This document shows, one piece after another, positions 1-10,306 of a stretch of 64,000 nucleotides of DNA. The first letter of the stretch is position 1, and each line of letters starts with the position of its first letter. The notes under the pieces are model-generated. The model made no database searches and had not been told where the DNA came from. It was given only the letters and a program-made list of their open reading frames with translations. Location of the stretch: NCBI GenBank assembly GCA_035048815.1, contig JAUCBN010000035.1:12975001-13039000 (forward strand), read 5' to 3'. The translations under genes and the position numbers were made by a program. Origin of the DNA: Abelmoschus esculentus. Taxonomy: Eukaryota > Streptophyta > Magnoliopsida > Malvales > Malvaceae.

Positions 1-270
1 TATCGGGGTGACGGGGTCTCGGCAAGTAGCACAAAGCCAACAAGATCAAGCAGTGACAAAACCAAAGCCTCGAATTTTTCCCGATCTGGATGTTCGAAAT
101 TTGAATCTTCAGGATACCGCTCATACTTTGAGCCTAGCCTAAGCACCCAATATCAAAGCACCGTATGGTGCTGATAGGTGCTTAGGCTAGGCTCGAGGTA
201 CAGCGCCTCCCACCCCTTGGTGGTGAGGCCCAACCCCTGGGTGGGGGTCGTAGGGGGCTGCTGATCACTT
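1..270. other. Unassigned leading sequence with an inverted repeat
   Basis: There is no convincing gene here. The first 120 bases are unique-looking and match no family I recognise. They are followed by an inverted repeat (listed separately) and a GC-rich stretch. That stretch resembles the text before the module at 9,803: both run into a C5TAAAGAGCTAAAA motif after a G-rich run and a GATC. A short minus-strand open frame at 153-389 has no recognisable domain and crosses several repeat types, so I do not call it a gene. Confidence 0.5.
130..194. repeat. Near-perfect inverted repeat (hairpin) with 18 bp arms
   Basis: The left arm GAGCCTAGCCTAAGCACC (130-147) is the exact reverse complement of the right arm GGTGCTTAGGCTAGGCTC (177-194). 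The 29 bp between them contains a second inner pair, TATCAAAGCACC against GGTGCTGATA, interrupted by two extra bases. An RNA copy of either strand would fold into one long hairpin of about 65 nt. It could be a foldback element end, a small-RNA precursor, or a by-product of local rearrangement. No second copy was seen in the window. Confidence 0.75.
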
Positions 271-341
271 CCCCCTAAAGAGCTAAAAAACATTCCAGCT
301 CTGTCCCCAGTAGACATTTGAATGTCTAAAATGGGACATAT
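271..341 (+). repeat. Recurrent module, copy 1 (C5TAAAGAG ... AGACATT inverted motif)
   Basis: The module begins CCCCCTAAAGAGCTAAAAAA and runs through GTCCCCAGTAGACATT to AATGTCTAAAATGGGAC. The second half is an imperfect palindrome (303-337): AGACATT faces AATGTCT, and GTCCC faces GGGAC. Related copies start at 2,170, 9,803 and 10,307, and three of the four border a minisatellite or 141 bp repeat region. Its class is unknown. The inverted motif could be two facing element ends, but no target duplication was identified. Confidence 0.6.
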
Positions 342-344
342 TCG

Positions 345-1744
345 CTCAGCTCCCGGATGGTGGCCACCCAAGGGCATTATTACCCCCAATGGTGACCGAT
401 GTTGCCGTACCCTAGGGTCTTACACCGATCGATGATGTTCGAGGGTCGTTCCGATGGAGTTCGTGGTTCTTACGGATTGTGTGCGAGGATGTCGCACCCC
501 AGGGCCCTACTCAACCCGATGTTGTGTAGGGCTTCTGCACCCAAGGGTCGGGTTCCTTCGATGGTGTTCGAGGCTGTCGCACCCCAGGGGCTCTTTCTCC
601 CGGATGGTGACCGAGTACCTCACAACCAAGGGCTCGACCATCCCCGATGGTGTGCGGTACGTCCGCACCCATTTGCCGACTTCCCCCGATGGTCACCGAG
701 TCTTTTGCACCTGTCACGGACCGTAGGTCATGACTATGCGGGACCGAGTGAGATGCTTTCTGGTTGTGCGTAAAGCTTGGGAGCGGGATAGCATTAAGAG
801 TGTAGTACATGTCGAGCAGCCGTCCCATCTGAGATAGGCACGCTGATCGTGCAGTACACTGGTCGGGAGCTGTCCCCGCTTCCCTGATGAGCCCATGGGA
901 GGGCGAAACCAGTAAGCATCGAAGATCGATAAGGCTGATCCTCGGGCATGTGAGTGTCCCGAGGTGCCGCACGGGTAGATGTCCCTGCACAAGAACTCTG
1001 ACCCCGTGACACACCCATGGTCGGGGTTCGCCCCGATGGTGACCGAGGCTTCCGCACCCATGTGCCTTGGTCCCTCGATGGTGAGCGAGTTTCTCGCAAC
1101 CATTGTCCGGGTTTACCCCGATGGTGGCCGAGGCTTCCACACCCATGTGCCTTTGTCCCTCGATGGTAACCGGGTCTCCCGCACCCATGTTCTTGGTTCA
1201 CCCTGATGGTGACCGAGGCCTCCGCACCCATGGTCTGAGTTCACTCCAATGGTGTGTGGAACTTTCGCACCCATGTGCCTCGGTCCCCCGATGGTGATGG
1301 ATTCTCTCGCACCCATGGTCCGAGTTCACCCTGATGGTGACTGAGGCTTCCGCACCTACTTTCCTTGGTCCCTCGAAGGTGACCGAGTCACTGGCACCCT
1401 TGGTCCTGTTCCACCCCGATGGTGTGCGGGCCTGGCGCACCCATGTGCCTTTTTACCTCGATGGTGATGGAGTCTTCTACACCCATGGTCCGAGTTCACC
1501 CTGATGGTGTACGAGGCTTCCGCACCTATGCGCCTTGTTCCCTCGTTAGTGTCCGAGACTCTCACACTGAAGGGCCCAGTTCACCCCGATGGTGTGCGAG
1601 GCTTCCACACCCACATGCCTTGTTGCTTCGTTGGTGTCCGAGACTCTAGCACCGAAGGGCCCAGTTTACCCCGATGATGTGCGAGGACTCCGCACCCACA
1701 TGCCTTGTTCCCTCGACGGTGACCGAGTCTCTCGTACCAATGGT
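345..1744. repeat. GC-rich 42-43 bp minisatellite (85 bp dimers), array 1
   Basis: Tandem units each contain a CGATGGTGACCGAG-like core followed by a CGCACCCATG-like core. Two unit types alternate: one of about 43 bp reading GGTCCGGGTTCACC, and one of about 42 bp reading TGCCTTGGTCCCTCG. Together they give an 85 bp period. The units are diverged, most strongly between 345 and 725. Open frames appear on both strands because the repeat lacks stops, and their translations are repetitive in every frame, so they are not credible genes. The array is interrupted at about 725-1,010 and decays at its right end near 1,744. Confidence 0.85.
725..1010. other. Non-repeat interruption inside minisatellite array 1
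   Basis: About 285 bp between minisatellite units does not show the CGATGGTG/CACCCATG periodicity. The repeats resume with CACACCCATGG at about 1,010. No protein family, RNA gene or clear terminal repeats were recognised. It may be an insertion or an older spacer. Parts of the minus strand here are open only as extensions of frames running through the flanking repeats. Confidence 0.5.
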
Positions 1745-2169
1745 CTACTATTTTTCGATGCGGAAAAAGGATCTTTTTCCCCTACGCAAGGCAAGCTGTG
1801 CGAGCCTTTTTTCCATCGTCGTCGATGTTTCAAGTTTCTATGAAATTGGGAGGGATGATCACGTTTTTGGGAACAACGGGTATTGATCGTATAAATTATT
1901 CATCGATCCAAATAATAACCCTATCTAGACATTAATAATATCTTCAATTTTCCTCTTGGTTAGAGAGGGAAGGGGAGGGACGAAGTGGGGGAGGGTCATT
2001 TTTCATAATTTTAGTGTCACCGAAATTTCGCTGGAAAATCGCTGGAACACCGCCGGGAACCTTACCGGCGGTAGGGGGTGCTCTGGTCATGGGGATATGG
2101 CCTAGGGCGGGGCCATACAATTTCACGAATCAACCCCAGTGTGTCTCAAGGGTACCCAAGAACCCTCCC
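1745..2169. other. Spacer between minisatellite array 1 and LINE A, no gene seen
   Basis: The first 200 bp is mixed in composition and the next 200 bp is GC-rich. It holds a GAGAGGGAAGGGGAGGGA purine run near 1,960-1,980 and a CCGCCGGGAACCTTACCGGCGG stem-like pair near 2,050-2,072. No tandem structure, coding potential or known element was recognised. Confidence 0.5.
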
Positions 2170-2217
2170 CCCCTAAAGAGTTAAAAAAACACTCCCACAA
2201 TGCTCCCAGTAGACATT
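2170..2217 (+). repeat. Recurrent module, copy 2, interrupted by LINE A
   Basis: It reads CCCCCTAAAGAGTTAAAAAA and then CTCCCAGTAGACATT, where the LINE A poly(A) end (poly(T) on this strand) follows directly. The AATGTCT half of the palindrome found in copy 1 is missing here, which fits LINE A having entered the module at AGACATT. I could not find the other half on the far side of LINE A near 7,755, so the flank there is either lost or too diverged. Confidence 0.55.
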
Positions 2218-2251
2218 GTTTTTTTATTGAAATATTTCGATTGTATTTCAC

Positions 2252-5200
2252 TTAGCCATAAATGGCATCATCGATTACAAGGTTTGATATACAATCCGGG
2301 ATAACCTCGGAGAAAATGAAAGGATCATCACAATTAAGAGCCCAATGTGCGAGCGAATACGCAACTCTATTAGCGACCCGTCCAATATGAGCAACTTTGA
2401 AATCGACCAAGGCAGAGAGTATTGAAAACGCTTCAAACAAATATGATGCAGTAATCGATCTATCAAGTGCCTCCGCATTCAACTTGTTGACGACAACCAT
2501 CAAGTCACCTTCAATCACCACATTATGCCAATCATCCTCAACTGCCACCTGGATTCCTAAGGTAAAGGCACAAGCTTCAGCAGTCTCAGCAGTATGCACC
2601 CCACTAAGCTTATGCGCTCTCGCATCAAGGACCAAGCCATGGGAGTTTCGGGCAACAATTCCAACTGCTACATCTCCAAAACTAGCGATAAATGTTGCAT
2701 CCACATTCACTTTTATCACACCCTCAGAGGGTTTTATCCACCTAGTTGCTCGGCTACAAGGGACCGAAGGGACTGTAAGCTACTACACTGCCGCATAGTC
2801 CGATGCAATCAGTTGTGCATACTCCACCACTACTCTAGCAGGAATGAGTTTACCTTCATGAACAACTTTGTTCCTCTGGTTCCACAGATTCCATAGCAAG
2901 ATAATCAAAAGGGTAAACTGTTCCTTCTCCAAAGACTTCAAGCAAGTTTCTAACCAAACTTTACAACTCGAAAAAGATCCCTGAGGAAGATGCCCAAAAA
3001 GCATACAGAGATCGAAAGCCTCATGGACTTTCTGATAATGCCTGAAGGCATGAATACCTTATTCAATTTCAGTGCTGCACATTTGACACAGACCGTTCCT
3101 AATTCTAACAACAACAAGTTTTTTCCCAAATGGAAGTGTACCATGATATAATCTCCACCCAAAGATTCGGATTCACGGCAGAGTAGGAAGCTTGGCCATG
3201 GCCTTCCAAATTACATCAGGGCCCCTCACCTCATGATTTTGTAACTGCAGCCAATTATATCCAGAACGAGTAGTGTAACTTCCCGAAGAGTGGTGTCCCC
3301 AAATGAGCATATCCTCTGAATTTGGTGCAGTGGGGCATCTGCAGATCAATTGAGCGTCCTTATTCGAGAAGATCTGATTAATCAATACCATATTCCATGC
3401 TACCATATCCGGAATCATGAATTCCCCATACTTTATCAGGTCAGATTGATTATCTAAGTAATTTCCTTCCAACAGAATAGGCTTTGTACCACCCCATCTA
3501 TCTTGAAAAACTTTAACCATACTATTAGACTCGAGCTTCCAGTGAAATCCCTCCTTTACAGCCTCCTTTGCTTTGAAAATGCTGCTCCAAATGAAAGAGG
3601 ATTTTTCCCCATGTTTCGCATCAATAATATTCCCATGAGGAAAGTATTTAGCCGACAATACCTTAAAGCACAAAGAATCCTTGTTGCACATCAGTCTCCG
3701 AACCTGTTTAGCAAGTAGAGCAATGTTGAACAGTTTCAGGTCACGGAAACCCAAGCTACCCATTTGCTTCGGCTTGCAGATATTATGCCAAGCCACATGA
3801 GTCTACCCCCTTTCATCCTTCTTGTCCGACCACCAAAAGTTTCTTGCTATCCGGACCATAGGATCAATGATACAATCTTGCAGCAGAAAACACGACATAG
3901 CATATGCCGGAATTGATTGAGCCACAAACTTGATGAGCACTTCACGGCCACCAAAAGAGAGCAAATTTTTGGTCTAGTTACACATTCTTTTCTCGTCTTT
4001 CTCATCCAAAAAACCAAAGGCTTCTGTCTTGTTTTTCCCCACGATTAGTGGCAAACCAAGGTATTGCCCAATGGTCTCACACTCGTTCATACCAAGGGTG
4101 GTCTTGATTTCAGTCTTGCTTTGTTCACTCATACCCTTGCTGAAATAGATGGCCGACTTCTCAGTATTAACCTTTTACCCCGAGGATTCCTCATAAACAT
4201 TCAACACATTGATCAGATTAGATGCTTCAGTGACAGAGTTCTTGATAAACAAGAGACAATCATTTGCATACAAAAGATGGTTCACTCTTGGGCCATTCTG
4301 ACTCGCTCTAATTCCCTTGATATTCCCATTCTGCTGCTCCTTCAAAAGTAGTGTTGATAGTCATTGCGTGCAGAATAGGAAAAGGTATGGGGATAAAGGG
4401 TCCCCTTGCCTTAGTCCTCTTGAGGGTCGGAAATATTCTGTCAACACGCCATTGATTTTGAAGTAGAATGAAACAGAGGTAACACAGGACATCACCACAT
4501 TAATCCATCTCGCATCGAAGCCCATTCTTGCCATAACATCAGAGAAGAAGTGCCACTATACCCGATCATAAGCTTTTTCTATGTCAAGCTTAATTGCAAC
4601 ACCTTTGTTAGGGCCATTCTTTGCACCATTAAGTAGTGGAACAACTCATTGGCGACCACTACATTATCCGAAATTAATCTACCCCCCACAAAAGCACTCT
4701 GATTCTCTGCAATACATAGAGGCATAACTGATTTCAAGCGATTGACCAGAACTTTTGAGCATGTCTTGTAGATGACAATGCACAAACTGATCGGCCTAAA
4801 ATGCTTCATGAGTCTTGGATTATCTATTTTCTGTATAAGCACGAGGACCGTTTGATTCACCTCAAATATTTCCATTTGGCCATTAAGCAGATCAAGACAC
4901 AACTTTATGAATTCCACATGAATATTCGGTCAAAATTTACGATAAAAAGATGCAGGAAAACCATCGATACCTGGAGCCTTGTTTGGATGAATTTGAAAAA
5001 AAAGCCTCTCATTATTTTGTCCCCCGTGAAATCCATACAAAGCCTTCTGTTCATTTATGGGGTGGTACAAGTACCGATCGCATGAAGAATCCTATCGAAG
5101 GTGGTGCCCATGTTGGACTGGAAGAGATTTGAGTAGAATTCTCTCGCCACATCAAAGATACCTTCCACACCTTCCACCCGATTCTCGTCTTTATCATCAA

Positions 5201-6316
5201 TTCCTTTAATAAGATTCTTTTTCTTCCGGTTACTCGCCCTCGTATGAAAGAAACTAGTGTTGCGGTCTCCTTCTTTCAGCCACTTAACTCGAGACCTCTG
5301 CTTCCAATAAATCTCCTCCTTGTCTAAGAGGATTTTCAGCTCCTTTTTCAACTCATTCAGTTCCCCAATTCTTGCATCTGATATGTCCTGCTCCAAAAGA
5401 GACTCTATTCGTTTTGAATTTTCTTCCGTTGGAACAAAGATTCCTTTCTTCTCTTGGATTGCCACTCCCCAAGGTTCTCTCCCACCATTTTAAACTTTTG
5501 CAGTGCAGAGACATCTGGGTCACTCCAGCAATTAGCCACAATCTGCGCACAATCTTCTTCATTTGCCCAACACTCGTCAAACTTAAAATAGTCCCCACGC
5601 TTGGCCATATTCGTTTGCCTGCCTTCTGTGTTTAGCAAGAGGAGGCAATGATCTGACACCGTTTGGTATTCAGTGGTAATCTCACGATTGTTGCATAAAT
5701 TTAGCCATGGGACAAAAGCCACAAAATGATCAAATCTCTGTTTAATATGTGTGCTGGTTACATCCCCTCAGTGCCACGTAAACCAGCCTTTGAAAGGTCA
5801 AATATCCCAGAGACCATTTCCTTCCAGAGCATCACGGGAAGCCTCCATTTCCGCCCTCGGTTTTCGTCTCCCTCCAACCCTTTCACTTGACGAAAGAATA
5901 TCGTTAAGATCACCTCTAAGTAACCAAGGCAAATTGGATTCATTTCTGAATCTATCAAGAAGCTCCCAGTCACTTTGTTTTCTCGCACGATCATAAGAAC
6001 CATACATTTCAGTAAAACGAAATTTGGATGCACCTTGGGTAACTTCAACATCAGTATGTGACTTCGAAAAAGAGAGCAAATCAACTTTCAGACTATCCTT
6101 CCATAGCAACATCAAGCCCACATAATTCACTTGTCTCTCCACATCCAGGCAACCCATCATATACAATCTTCTTCTAATACCATCAGCTTTATTCTTTAAC
6201 ATCCGATTTTCACTAAGGAAAATCAGATCGGGATCATTCAAGGCAACATACCTTGACAAAGCATGAACTGTCCCGGGGTTTCCCAGGCCCCGGCAGTTCC
6301 AAATTACGATTTTCAT
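2252..6316 (-). pseudogene. LINE A ORF2: endonuclease-reverse transcriptase-RNase H polyprotein, broken
   Basis: In a live LINE this protein nicks the target DNA and copies the element RNA at the nick. The start at 6,316 reads MKIVIWNCRGLGN, the usual opening of the apurinic-type endonuclease domain. The catalytic Glu region (LSENRM) and a GDLN motif follow. The frame then breaks with stops near 5,797 (after GNGLWDI) and near 5,760. Reverse transcriptase blocks can still be read: FRPISLCIVIYK near 4,790, RQGDPLSPYLF near 4,395 and NHLLYANDCLLF at about 4,250-4,280. The catalytic FADD/YADD is YAND here (4,259-4,270), so one metal-binding Asp is lost. Then come the zf-RVT/linker region (3,796-3,173) and RNase H (2,719-2,252, opening IKVNVDATF). 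At least six frame changes or stops are visible. It is inactive. Confidence 0.88.
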
Positions 6317-7482
6317 TACTCCCGACGGGGCTGGTCTCTAGCCTCCACCGATGAAAGTGTCTTAAGAGGTGACACTACCTCATGACCAGCTTCAACTTCT
6401 TCCACATGCGAACAAGATTTCAGCACAACCTTGTCCTTTTTTGTTTCTTTGAGCAACTGCCATCCAACTTTTAAATGATCGTTTAGCATTCTTTAATTTA
6501 GCTCCCGTGGTAGCAGAGAGCTTTTGTTGGTTCGACGCAATAACAAGGCTGTTCTCACGCTCATCACGCTCATCATTTGAGGTGTTTGGTGTAGTCTTTC
6601 CAGATTCCTTACCCCCTGTTTCCGCTTCCTTACCCCCTGTTTCTGCAATAACCATTCTTCTCATAGACCCACCAGATACAGAGGATTCACCATTTAAACT
6701 TTCAGCACCCTTGGTGAACACAATGCCCGGTTTCACCTTCTTCCGATTAGAACCAATGGGCTTGTTCTGTTCAACTCTCAATGAATCACCAAATTGAAAG
6801 GATTGTGTCGCGCCCTCAACCGAGTCGGGACAAAGCTGGTGTTCATGACCAATTATTCCACAGAGAAAGCAAAATTTTGGTAATCTTTCGTACTTTGCCA
6901 TGTAAATTCGTGGCTTTCTAGACTTATTGTTATCACCCAATTTGATGCAATGCTTGAGTGGCTTAGAATAATCAATTTCCACCCTGACTCGTAGATATTC
7001 TCCAGTAGACCCATCACCATCTCTCAAGTCTGTCGTGATGCTTTTACCAAATCTTTTCCCAATTGCCTCACTAGCTTTGCTCGACATGAATCCCAGTGGC
7101 ACATCATAAATACGGATCCAGATCAGAAGCGGGGTGAAATCATAGTCCTTGGGGCTGAGCAGGCGATCAAAAGATTTAAGGGCTAAGAGTTCTCCATCAA
7201 ACGTCCAAGGGCATCATTCAAGGACAAATTCCTTATCATCTAGCTTCTTAAATTTGACAGGAACATGTTTTTGCCAAGAGAACTAGCATCTTCAAGTGGA
7301 TGTTCTTTCCACACCGAAAAGTACACTCTGATAAGGGTTGAGGAATCAACTAGTTTTGAAAAAAGAAGCTTCCCAACAACCCAGTTTCTCTCTCCCACAA
7401 TAGCTTCTTCTTCCAGATTTCTTAGCTCTTCAAGGTCGATAAGTTCATCTTCCGTGAATTGCAGGCATTCCATTTGCTTCAT
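6316..7482 (-). pseudogene. LINE A ORF1: DUF4283/CCHC nucleic-acid-binding protein, broken
   Basis: ORF1 proteins of plant LINEs bind element RNA and act as chaperones. The likely start at 7,482 reads MKQMECLQFTEDEL, matching the opening of LINE C ORF1 (QFTEEE). The N-terminal DUF4283-like part includes GERNWVVGKLL, then CPWTFDGELL and LLIWIRIYDVPLG. A frameshift lies near 7,265 and a TGA stop lies just before CPWTFDG. The zinc knuckle is intact: C-FL-C-GIIG-H-EHQL-C at 6,871-6,830 (CX2CX4HX4C). A further frameshift near 6,400 precedes a basic C-terminus ending DQPRRE. The stop codon TAA overlaps the ORF2 ATG by one base (TAATG). Confidence 0.85.
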
Positions 7483-7755
7483 AAGTTCAGCCTCCGTCGT
7501 ATGTCGAACAATAGTACTCACAGTGAAATTTGGGGACAAGGTAGCAATAGTCTGATTGAGGTGCAAAATTTGTGATGATAATTTCCTCCAATTACCTGTC
7601 CACCAGGGTAAAAACTTCACATTAATTTCTCCATACCATTGATTCCAAAAAACACAAAAGTCCAGTACAATTTCGGGGATATAGATAGCACCCAACATTG
7701 AACCCAAAGTGACACCATTGTATCTGGTCAGACCACGAGTACATCCTAACATCTC

Positions 7756-8138
7756 CTTGATCAGTGCACTATCCGATAAGGAAAGTCATGAATGCTTCAG
7801 CACTACCCGATAAGGAAAGAATCTGAAAGTTAATCTCCCCTGATCCGGGCAAATCCCAACCATTGCACTAATTACAGCTACCAACATGCAAGAATTACGG
7901 GAAGATTAAAGCCTAGGATCACCATCCGGCCACAAAATAATCATGTAAGTATTATCCCAGAAAAAGAAACACCATGATGGTGCCATCATGCTCGGGATAG
8001 GTGGCCACACCTCTAGCACTTGCTGGACCCTCCCAGGCCATATGGGTGCTAAAGACTGAGCCCCCATGTTGACCAACGCAACCCAATAAGGTAAGAAACT
8101 CAACATCAATCACCACAGTTGCAACCATAGGTTGTTAT
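7756..8138. repeat. Diverged 141 bp-repeat-related sequence, left flank of the array
   Basis: The text CTAATTACAGCTACCAACATGC near 7,867-7,890 and the segment about 7,990-8,062 (GGTGCTAAAGACTGAGCC) are diverged forms of the 141 bp unit that follows. At 7,768-7,825 a 22 bp string containing CCGATAAGGAAAG occurs twice, about 33 bp apart. The stretch 7,768-7,891 resembles 9,186-9,281 on the other side of the array, so the array is flanked by related sequence. No gene was seen. Confidence 0.55.
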
Positions 8139-9115
8139 ACGCATAAATTACGGCTACCAACATGCACCAGCTAATGCCGGATTTAATACTCGGGACAAAG
8201 GACCACATCGCTAACACCCTTCGGACTTCTTCAAACACCATATACGCTGAAGGCCAAGCCACCCAATCGTGTCAAAGCTTCGCAATAATTACGGCTACCA
8301 ACACTCCCAAGGTGATTTCGGATTCCATACATGGAACAAGGGACCACATTGCTAGCACCCTTCGGACTCCTCCAAGCACCATAGGCGCTGAAGGCCAAGC
8401 CTCCCGATCGTGCCAAAGCTTCGCACTAATTACGACTACCATCACGCCCAAGGGGATTTCGGATTCCATACATGGGACAAGGGACGATATCGCTAGCATC
8501 CTTTAGACTCCTCCAAGCACCAAAGGCGCTAAAGACCGAGCCACCCGATTGTGCCACAGCTTCGCACTAATTACGCCTACCATTACACCCCAAGTTATTC
8601 TGGATTCCATATCTGGGACAAGGGACCACATCTCTAGCACTCTTCGGAATCCCCCAAGCACCATAAGTGCTAAAGACCGAGCCACCCGGTCATGCCACAG
8701 CTTCACACTAATTACGCCTATAATAACACCCCAAGTGATTTCGGATTCCATACATGGAACAAGGGACCACATCGCTGGCACCCTTCAGACTCCTCCAGAC
8801 ACCATAGGCGCCGAAGACCAAGCCACCCGGTCGTGCCAAAGCTTCACGCCAATTGCGGCTACCATCATGCCCCAACTGATGCCGGATTCCATACTAGGGA
8901 TAAGGGACCATATCGCTGGCACCCTTCGGACTTCTCCAGGCACCATAGGCGCCGAAGACTAAGCCACTCAGTCGTGCCAAAGTTTCGCGCTAATTGTGGC
9001 TACCATCACGCCCCAAATGATGCCGGATTCCATACTTGGGACAAGGGACCATATTGCTAACATCCTTCGGACTCCTCCAGGTACCATAGACGCCGAAGTC
9101 TAAGCCACCCGATTA
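8139..9115 (+). repeat. Tandem array of about seven 141 bp units
   Basis: The anchor CACCATA(G/T) recurs at about 8,236, 8,377, 8,519, 8,660, 8,800, 8,941 and 9,082, a spacing of 140-142 bp. Each unit also carries TAATTACG(G/A)CTACCA, TTTCGGATTCCATAC, GGGACAAGGGACCA and CTTCGGACTCCTCCA. Since 141 is a multiple of three, frames stay open across units on both strands (for example 8,549-8,962 plus and 8,503-8,781 minus). The translations repeat with a 47-residue period, show no domain, and are open in several frames at once, so I treat them as repeat by-products. A coding tandem-repeat protein is not excluded. Confidence 0.85.
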
Positions 9116-9344
9116 TGCCCCATGCTCTTCATGTACACATGAAATCGAGCCCCCTCGCCAGACATTGGCTTGGGACACGGAACCTTATCCATCACTACAC
9201 GATATGGAAAGAATCGCACAATCATTTACCCCAGATCCATGCAAAGGATGACCCTCGCGCTAATTGCGATAACCGACATGCACCCATTACGACAAAAATT
9301 ATTCCTATAATCTCTAACTCGTAACCAGATCATCATCCACATAT
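9116..9344. other. Right flank of the 141 bp array, diverged units
   Basis: It holds a remnant at 9,186-9,293 (GGAAAGAATCGCACAATC ... GCTAATTGCGATAACC) similar to the left flank at 7,768-7,891. Otherwise it is unassigned, with no gene or RNA feature recognised. Confidence 0.45.
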
Positions 9345-9720
9345 CGACATGAGAGCATTTCTTCCGATCATTGGAAAGAAAAAACCACCATTGAAATTAG
9401 CAATTGGACGATATTTAGGCCGACGACCCACCCATGAAGCCTCCATCATCCCTCGGATTCCATAATCATGTGGAGAAAACGAACCATAGCATCGAAAACT
9501 CATCAAATAAATAATTCTAACCACCACCGCCCCACGGCTGGGCAAACCAGCAACCATAATCCACTTGGGAGCGCGGAATATCATCATCGAATATAACCCA
9601 CCACTGTGCGAGGAATTTCCACTGTAGTGATGGAATATCATCAAATAAACTTTTTCGCCCGCCACTGCCCCACCATTGGACGTCTCAGCCACCTTGATCC
9701 GAGTGTGGGGCAACACCGCT
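9345..9720 (-). repeat. Weak tandem duplication, about 129 bp period
   Basis: CATCAAATAAAT(A/C) occurs near 9,509 and again near 9,638. Both copies are followed by CCCCAC and a segment related by substitution. On the minus strand the open frame 9,716-9,333 shows the repeat at protein level: VAETSNGGAVAGEKVYLMIF against VAGLPSRGAVVVRIIYLMSF, 43 residues apart, with a weaker third unit. The frame has no recognised domain. It may be a degraded tandem repeat like its neighbours or a fragment of an unknown repeat protein. Confidence 0.45.
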
Positions 9721-9802
9721 GGTCCTCACTGGCCTCCCCCAGGCCTCATGGGCGCTGGAGACCGAGCCCCCGTCGGGTATCGGTTGGGGTCGCAGATCGC
9801 TT

Positions 9803-9905
9803 CCCCCTAAAGAGCTAAAAAAACTTTGTCGAAATGTCCCCAGTATACATTATTTTTTTTTTGAAGGTCCCTAGTATACATTAAAATGTCTGAAACGGTG
9901 ACACT
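9803..9905 (+). repeat. Recurrent module, copy 3
   Basis: It begins CCCCCTAAAGAGCTAAAAAA, continues to GTCCCCAGTATACATT, then a run of Ts, GGTCCCTAGTATACATT, and finally AATGTCTGAAACGGTGACA. Here the palindrome's left half is duplicated around a poly(T) stretch (9,852-9,862) before the AATGTCT half. This looks like an internal duplication or a small insertion inside the module. Confidence 0.6.
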
Positions 9906-10306
9906 TTTGATCTGAGCCACCATCAGCCTTGAACAGGCCACCACTGTGTGAAACGAACCAGCCCCTCATCGGAGAGGAGAAACATCTACGCCGCACAAAC
10001 AAAGACCCAACACACTCACAAGAATCCATCACGTCGGACCACCTAACACCAAAGTTGGACCCCTCGTCCATGAACTTAACCACTATAAACAGCTCCCCGA
10101 CAAGAACGAAACCACAATGGATCCACTTTACGAGCACTTCTCGACTTGCCAAGGCCCTCCCTTGAGCATGATCCTTAGAAGAAGAAGAAAGGGGATAGAT
10201 TTCTTTCAATCGGAGATAACCTCCATGACCACAAACCGCTACCAAAGCCCTCCGATAAGGGAGATCGGGAAAGCACCAGCCACCACAAGGTGGCCACTGA
10301 TCCTGA
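9906..10306 (-). other. Spacer with an unassigned minus-strand open frame (9,871-10,245)
   Basis: This is about 400 bp of mixed-composition DNA between two module copies. A 124-codon minus-strand frame beginning MVAVCGHGGYLRLKEIYPL is open across most of it, but I recognise no domain, signal or repeat. The frame runs into module copy 3 at its 3' end (HFNVY over the AATGTCTGAAAC motif), which argues against a host gene. It may be a remnant of the 5' part of an unknown transposable element. Confidence 0.3.

Larger units (their letters stand above)
2218..7755 (-). mobile_element. LINE A: degenerate plant L1-type non-LTR retrotransposon, minus strand
   Basis: The element runs right to left. It has a 5' UTR (about 7,755-7,483), ORF1 with a CCHC knuckle (7,482-6,316), ORF2 with endonuclease, reverse transcriptase, zf-RVT and RNase H (6,316-2,252), a very short 3' UTR and a CAATAAAAAAAC tail at 2,218-2,229. 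Both ORFs carry several frameshifts and stops, so the copy is dead and old. Its 3' UTR lacks the GAGGCCC-type 3' end shared by LINEs B, C and D, so it belongs to a different LINE lineage. The 5' boundary is placed where the sequence changes to 141 bp-repeat-related DNA and is uncertain by about 50 bp. Confidence 0.85.

Noticed and set aside
271..280. CCCTAAA as a telomere repeat
   Set aside because: CCCTAAA occurs only once per module, in CCCCCTAAAGAG. There is no tandem run of the plant telomere unit anywhere in the window.
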